Positions 6,079 through 8,992 of a DNA stretch of 8,992 nucleotides are shown piece by piece. The position numbers were made by a program, and so were the translations under genes. The DNA comes from Bacillota bacterium (GTDB taxonomy: Bacteria > Bacillota > Clostridia > Christensenellales > CAG-138). Numbering within the stretch: position 1 is the first letter of the stretch; each line of letters starts with the position of its first letter. Under the pieces are notes generated by a model. That model was not told the DNA's origin, ran no database searches, and saw nothing but the letters and a program-made list of their open reading frames with translations. The stretch covers positions 1 to 8,992 of the forward strand of contig JAEWWD010000110.1 in the NCBI GenBank assembly GCA_023396535.1, in the 5' to 3' direction.

Positions 6079-6166
6079 GTATCGGCTCTTACAGAGCCGA
6101 CGAATTAATATTTAAAATTTGGGGGAACTGCGTTCCCCCAACCCCCCAGCGATTTTCGAAGAAAAT
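6079..6166 (-). repeat. Palindromic intergenic repeat with modules C, AT tract, B and A
   Basis: In plus-strand order: GTATCGGCTCT/AGAGCCGACG with loop TAC (6079-6102, module C); an AT tract (6103-6118); TTGGGGGAAC/GTTCCCCCAA with loop TGC (6119-6141, module B); ACCCCCCAGC; and ATTTTC/GAAAAT with loop GAA (6152-6166, module A). The C palindrome keeps the family ends but has a different stem (GGCTCT instead of GCCGCC), with both arms changed. It points the opposite way to the element at 6230-6452, so the two are head to head. No plus-strand gene ends before it, so a terminator role here is doubtful. Confidence 0.6.
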
Positions 6167-6229
6167 ACCAGGGCTCTTCACATATTGATAACAATCTTTC
6201 CCAGAACAACCACTCATACATTCGTACCA

Positions 6230-6363
6230 AAGGGGGCGCGGGGAGTCGAAGCAGCGCGCCTCCTGTGGAGGATAAAGCGCTGCGTAAGACCAGTGAGCTT
6301 GGAAACGCAAGGAAGCAGCTATGCTGCGACGCAGCGCAACCTAAGCGAACTGAGCCCTCCCGC
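6230..6363 (+). other. Structured ~135-base repeat, copy 2 (candidate RNA element)
   Basis: This is the homologue of 4107-4242. The hairpins are CCTCC/GGAGG with loop TGT (6259-6271), enclosed by GCAGCGC/GCGCTGC, and GCAGC/GCTGC with loop TAT (6315-6327). Against copy 1, both inner stems carry paired substitutions that keep the pairing (G-C to T-A, and G-C to A-T), while ACCAGTGAGCT, GCAAGGAAGC and GCGACGCAGC stay fixed. The ends GCGGGGAG and CTCCCGC can close the element. No open frame is shared by both copies. Function unknown. Confidence 0.55.
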
Positions 6364-6452
6364 TATTAAATAAAATAACCCTCGTCGCCGGCTGCGACGG
6401 CCCGCAGGCCTAGTGCCTGAGGCGTCTCCCGCCGAGGGCCAGGCGGCGATAC
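6364..6452 (-). terminator. Terminator of the hydrolase gene, module C with an enlarged loop
   Basis: Forty-one bases after the hydrolase stop, on the minus strand, GTATCGCCGCC and CCGGCGACG form the family stem. The loop is about 45 bases instead of 4-7 and contains its own palindromes, for example CAGGC/GCCTG. An AT tract (TTATTTTATTTAATA) follows. It is probably still a terminator, though the long loop could weaken it. Confidence 0.6.
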
Positions 6453-6493
6453 ATTTTAAATGTCCTACGAAGTCCTTAACCAGCACTCAATTG

Positions 6494-7393
6494 TCATATG
6501 TCCATCGGCGCCGGGATATATTCAAGAATAGCCTCCAAAAAACGCTGCGGTTTTTCCTCGTGCATAAGGTGGCCCGCGTTGCGGACGACGCTAAAGCGCG
6601 CCTCGGGGATAGCCGCGTGGTACAGCTCGCTCATCGCGGTGGGGTGCCATTTATCCTCCGCGCCCCAGAGTATGAGCACTTCGCTCCTGACGGCGCGTAG
6701 ATCCTTTTCAACCTCGGTCTCGTCGAAGTTGAGCACGGATAGCTGCACGGCCTTGCGGGAGAGCGGGTCACAGAGCGTGGCGAAATAACTGTTGACGACT
6801 TCCTCCGTGATGTTCGTCAGGTCAAACACGCACTCAGTCAGCATACGCTCCACGGTGCGGCGGTTGTACAGCCTGCTCGCGATACCGCCAAATATCGAAC
6901 TTTGCATCATGCGCACGGCAAGCGGCATTTCCGGCGTTACGCCGCCGGGCGAGCACAGCACCGCCTTGCCCACGCGCTCGGGATATTTCACGATAAAATC
7001 CAGCGCGTACACGGCGCCCATGGAGAAGCCCGCAAAATGCGCGCTTTCTATCCCTTTGGCGTCCATGAACTGGCGGATAACGTCCGAATGCTCCGCTATG
7101 GTATAATCGAACTGCTCCGGGCGGCCGGAATACCCGTGCCCCAGCAGATCGATCGCGATTACGCGGTAATGTTCGGATAACGCGTTGAACACATTGCGCC
7201 ACGTATACAGGCTTTGGCCCACCGTATGCAGAAGCAGCAACGGTTCGCCCACCCCGGCTTCCAGATAATGCACCCGCGTTTCTTCCGGCGTAGCGGCGCC
7301 CGTTTTGTCCGGAAAACCGGGCAGCGTAATGGAGGCGTAATCCCCCGTATGTTCGGAATTGATGAATTTTTTCATCTGTAAGGCAAGGGCCAC
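6494..7393 (-). CDS. Alpha/beta-fold hydrolase
   Basis: This 299-residue protein is a cytoplasmic-type alpha/beta hydrolase with the complete catalytic triad. The nucleophile is S124 in the elbow GFSMG (122-126), the acid is D247 in LILWGAEDKW, and the histidine is H275 in AGHLMHEEKP. LLLLHTVGQS (52-61) takes the oxyanion-hole position, with T where HG is usual. DLLGHGYSGRP (82-92) is the conserved turn before the lid region; residues about 150-215 form the cap. The start is GTG 7393 because GGGAGGT lies five bases upstream (7399-7405); a downstream ATG at 7375 lacks a site. No signal peptide is seen. The substrate (ester, lactone, epoxide or C-C bond) cannot be read from the sequence. It is monocistronic with its own promoter and terminator. 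Confidence 0.9.
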   Translation of the reverse strand: MALALQMKKFINSEHTGDYASITLPGFPDKTGAATPEETRVHYLEAGVGEPLLLLHTVGQSLYTWRNVFNALSEHYRVIAIDLLGHGYSGRPEQFDYTIAEHSDVIRQFMDAKGIESAHFAGFSMGAVYALDFIVKYPERVGKAVLCSPGGVTPEMPLAVRMMQSSIFGGIASRLYNRRTVERMLTECVFDLTNITEEVVNSYFATLCDPLSRKAVQLSVLNFDETEVEKDLRAVRSEVLILWGAEDKWHPTAMSELYHAAIPEARFSVVRNAGHLMHEEKPQRFLEAILEYIPAPMDI

Positions 7394-7461
7394 GGTTTAC
7401 CTCCCGACACGCGCGCTGTAACACACGCGCATGCTTACGTGTCATCGTGTGTAGTCATTTC

Positions 7462-7490
7462 ATTCTACAACGTTTATTGCGCCAATGCAA
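7462..7490 (-). promoter_or_regulatory. Sigma-A-type promoter of the hydrolase gene
   Basis: On the minus strand, TTGCAT (7485-7490), a 17-base spacer and TAGAAT (7462-7467). The leader to the GTG is about 60 bases and contains an inverted repeat GACACG/CGTGTC (7406-7411 and 7438-7443) abutting the ribosome binding site. A GC palindrome, CCCGCC/GGCGGG (7491-7505), lies just upstream of the -35. Confidence 0.65.
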
Positions 7491-7545
7491 CCCGCCGCAG
7501 GCGGGAAGAACTGTGAACGATAGATGAATATTATAGTTTCCCCAT

Positions 7546-7574
7546 TTGCCAATGGGCAGTAAATGGGATACAAT
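7546..7574 (+). promoter_or_regulatory. Sigma-A-type promoter of the solute-binding protein gene
   Basis: TTGCCA (7546-7551), a 17-base spacer and TACAAT (7569-7574). Transcription would start near 7581, leaving about 180 bases before the GTG start at 7760. The -35 is identical to that of the yccF promoter. Confidence 0.7.
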
Positions 7575-7580
7575 ACGTTT

Positions 7581-7759
7581 GACGCGGGCTTTCACGCCTT
7601 ATGGCGTGCCGCCCAAGTGCCTATGGGCGTTTTGTCGAGGTTCACCGCATAGTTGCCAGCCTGCAATTTGCAGGTGGCGGCAGCCGATGGACTTAACGCC
7701 TGCGACGTGCTCCGGAGGAAACGACCCCCGAAACGCACTTTAAGCAAGAGGAGCGCACT
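7581..7759 (+). ncRNA. Candidate structured leader RNA, possible cis-regulator
   Basis: Between a good promoter and the ribosome binding site lies about 180 bases with ordered pairing. CACGCC/GGCGTG (7593-7608) forms a first hairpin. CGCCC/GGGCG (7610-7629) could form a second, with loop AAGTGCCTAT. The loop bases AAGTGC (7615-7620) and the following GTTTTG (7629-7634) are complementary, with one G-T pair, to the continuous CGAAACGCACTT (7729-7740), seven bases before the ribosome binding site. GTCG/CGAC (7634-7637, 7722-7725) can extend or compete. Inside is GCCA-CCTGC/GCAGG-TGGC (7655-7678). This supports a long-range stem or pseudoknot near the translation start. I recognise no known riboswitch signature. 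Confidence 0.4.
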
Positions 7760-8614
7760 GTGCAAAGACATCCTCGCCGAAGGCGCGTACACCGCACGGG
7801 CGCGCCGTTCATGGGACAATTGCGCCTGTACCTTACGGCGCTCGGCGCGCTTGCGGCGCTGTTGCTGCTGATATTCCTGCTGCGCCCCTCCGCGCAGCTT
7901 TTAAACGCGCCGGAGATCGCGCGCGCCCAACGGCTTGGCGTACTGCGCGTAGGCGTACTTTCGGATGCGCCCGGCTTCTCGGTGCTGGACGACAGCGGCA
8001 CAGACGGGCTGGAGATTGCGCTGGCCCACGAACTGGCGAAAAAAATTTTTCCGGACATCGACCCTGAAGTATCGGTGGAACTGGTCGCGGTAAACCAGTA
8101 CACGGCGCTGCCCCATATCAAGCAGGGGGATATCGATATCGCCTTCGCCATGCAGCGCAATACAGACAGCGATTCCTACAGCTATTCCAGCGTATATTTT
8201 AAGGATTCCGTGCGGCTGCTGTGCCGCTCGGGCGAGGAGCGCCTGCCCGTAAACAACAGGAACATAGGGCTGATAGAAGGCGGTGCGGCGCAGGCCGCCT
8301 GGAAGAGCTATGAGCAGGAGACCAGCGCAGGGCTCAAGGCCGTATATTACCCTTCGTATCCCGATCTCATTGCGGCGCTCCTCGCGGGCGATGTGGATTT
8401 GGTCGGCGTGCCGGGCTCGCTTGCGGCCGGCCTGACCGGGGCGGGCGTATCGCTGAGCGACACGGTGCTCGGCTCCGTGGGATATGTGGCGGTGTCCTCT
8501 TCGGAATCTCCCTCGTTCGCACTGCTGGCGGATCTTGAAATTCAGCAGATGCAGCGGGACGGCAAGCTGGACGCGCTGATAGCGCAATATGGATTAACGC
8601 AGTATGAGGGTTAA
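7760..8614 (+). CDS. Membrane-anchored solute-binding protein, family 3 (amino-acid type)
   Basis: The protein has 284 residues. A very basic N-terminus (QRHPRRRRVHR) precedes a hydrophobic segment (about 21-42), then an extracellular SBP_bac_3 domain. Family landmarks are LRVGVLSDAPGFS at the domain start, GLEIALAHELAKKI, GDIDIAFAMQRNTDSD and YSSVYFKDSVRLL. The repeat of the fold continues with NIGLIEGGAAQAAW, DLIAALLAGDVDLVGV and the C-terminal MQRDGKLDALIAQYG helix. There is no lipobox cysteine, so it is anchored by its N-terminal helix rather than by lipid, or secreted after cleavage. GTG 7760 is chosen because AGAGGAG lies six bases upstream; the ATG at 7811 is possible but has no such site. 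No ABC permease or ATPase is in view, so it may serve as a sensor rather than a transporter subunit. The ligand is unknown. Confidence 0.82.
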   Translation: MQRHPRRRRVHRTGAPFMGQLRLYLTALGALAALLLLIFLLRPSAQLLNAPEIARAQRLGVLRVGVLSDAPGFSVLDDSGTDGLEIALAHELAKKIFPDIDPEVSVELVAVNQYTALPHIKQGDIDIAFAMQRNTDSDSYSYSSVYFKDSVRLLCRSGEERLPVNNRNIGLIEGGAAQAAWKSYEQETSAGLKAVYYPSYPDLIAALLAGDVDLVGVPGSLAAGLTGAGVSLSDTVLGSVGYVAVSSSESPSFALLADLEIQQMQRDGKLDALIAQYGLTQYEG

Positions 8615-8622
8615 GAAACAAG

Positions 8623-8658
8623 GTATCGCCGCCTATGACGGCGACGAAATCTTATTTT
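8623..8658 (+). terminator. Rho-independent terminator of the solute-binding protein gene, repeat module C
   Basis: Eight bases after the stop, TCGCCG/CGGCGA (within GTATCGCCGCC...GGCGACG) forms a stem with a 7-base loop. It is followed by AAATCTTATTTTT. Orientation relative to its gene is the same as at 78-103, 4261-4285 and 6383-6452. Confidence 0.75.
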
Positions 8659-8663
8659 TCGGT

Positions 8664-8808
8664 TGTGCAGCCTGCGGCTGCACATCAATCCTTGAAAGAT
8701 CCCGAATGTATCCCCCCGCGAACGCCCTATCAGGATAGGGCGTTCGCGAAAGAGAACGGGTTCTTAGGGCCGTTACGGCCCTAAGCGGGGGTTCGGGGGC
8801 AGAGCCCC
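8664..8808. repeat. String of four intergenic palindromes between the last two genes
   Basis: The first is TGTGCAGCC/GGCTGCACA with loop TGC (8664-8684, module B position of the preceding terminator). The second is CGCGAACGCCCTAT/ATAGGGCGTTCGCG with loop CAGG (8717-8748), a perfect 14-bp stem. The third is CTTAGGGCCG/CGGCCCTAAG with loop TTA (8763-8785, module A). The last is GGGGC/GCCCC with loop AGA (8796-8808, module B). The final two match the pair upstream of the first lepB gene, in the same orientation to the downstream start codon. No T run follows the 14-bp stem on the plus strand. Confidence 0.65.
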
Positions 8809-8841
8809 TGCAAGAATCCTCCGTGCAGAAAGGAGAAGCGC

Positions 8842-8992
8842 ATGCGATACGGCAGGCATATGCGCGCGCGCCCGGGCGGGAAGCGCCTTTGGTGGCTGTG
8901 GCCAATAGCGGGGCTGCTCGTTGCCGCCGCTGTACTTTTTGCCTTTCACGTATTCCCGTTTTCGCCCGCCATCCTCACGCCTTATCCTGTAC
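8842..8992 (+). CDS. Start of a membrane-anchored protein, cut by the window edge
   Basis: Fifty codons are visible. The ATG follows AAAGGAG at a six-base spacing (8829-8835). A basic N-terminus (MRYGRHMRARPGGKR) precedes a hydrophobic segment (about residues 16-38, ending ...AAAVLFAFHVF) and then PFSPAILTPYPV at the edge. This is a signal peptide or a signal anchor for an extracytoplasmic protein. The family cannot be named from this part. It is in the same direction as the solute-binding gene but separated by a terminator and palindromes, so it is probably a separate unit. Confidence 0.75.
   Translation, partial: MRYGRHMRARPGGKRLWWLWPIAGLLVAAAVLFAFHVFPFSPAILTPYPV

Noticed and set aside
5038..6108. 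A 356-codon plus-strand frame over mscS and DUF951
   Set aside because: It is antisense to mscS and DUF951, both supported by conserved motifs and overlapping start/stop signals. Its translation is His/Arg-rich without domains.
7901..8587. A 228-codon minus-strand frame inside the solute-binding protein gene
   Set aside because: It is a shadow of the SBP_bac_3 gene, with no ribosome binding site or recognisable domain.
1..8992. CRISPR array or tandem-repeat array
   Set aside because: The repeats are dispersed palindromes in separate gaps, with no regular spacer length and no cas genes.
1..8992. Insertion sequence carrying its own transposase
   Set aside because: No transposase or integrase motif was found in any frame. 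If the repeats are mobile they must depend on enzymes encoded elsewhere.

Overview
The window looks like chromosomal DNA from a GC-rich anaerobic Firmicute of class Clostridia; genus cannot be read from it. The clues are a two-iron superoxide reductase (an enzyme of anaerobes), a DUF951 protein (a Firmicutes family), Gram-positive-style type I signal peptidases, AGGAGG-like ribosome binding sites, and frequent GTG/TTG starts. No phage, transposase, CRISPR array, tRNA or rRNA gene was found.

Layout, left to right: superoxide reductase (minus, 135-521) diverges from a yccF-mnmE pair (plus, 709-2441) that has a good sigma-A-type promoter. A small zinc-ribbon gene follows (plus, 2577-2780). Next comes a 415-base stretch holding only a truncated N-terminal piece of an MFS transporter (minus, 2883-3047) and a repeat. 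A first signal peptidase I gene (minus, 3196-3750) is followed by a 545-base gap with repeats and a possible decayed frame. Then comes a tight minus-strand operon read mscS -> DUF951 -> second lepB (5952 down to 4296), with TTGA and ATGA stop/start overlaps. A 541-base gap full of palindromic elements separates it from an alpha/beta hydrolase (minus, 6494-7393). The hydrolase diverges from a membrane-anchored family-3 solute-binding protein (plus, 7760-8614) that has its own promoter and a leader of about 180 nt with long-range pairing. The last gene (plus, from 8842) is cut by the window edge.

The genes are mostly housekeeping or envelope functions: oxidative defence, tRNA wobble modification, protein export, osmotic release and solute sensing. 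The unusual content is between the genes. Almost every gap carries a modular palindromic repeat. One module is a terminator-like hairpin with fixed ends (GTATCG...CGACG when read toward the AT tract) and a variable self-complementary stem, seen five times. A second is a double hairpin with a G-rich arm, seen three times. The third is a ~130-base element seen twice (4107-4242 and 6230-6363), with conserved unpaired-looking blocks and two short hairpins whose arms differ by compensatory changes. That pattern is expected of a structured RNA or RNA-like mobile repeat, and it is the best candidate here for something undescribed. The leader at 7581-7759 is the second.
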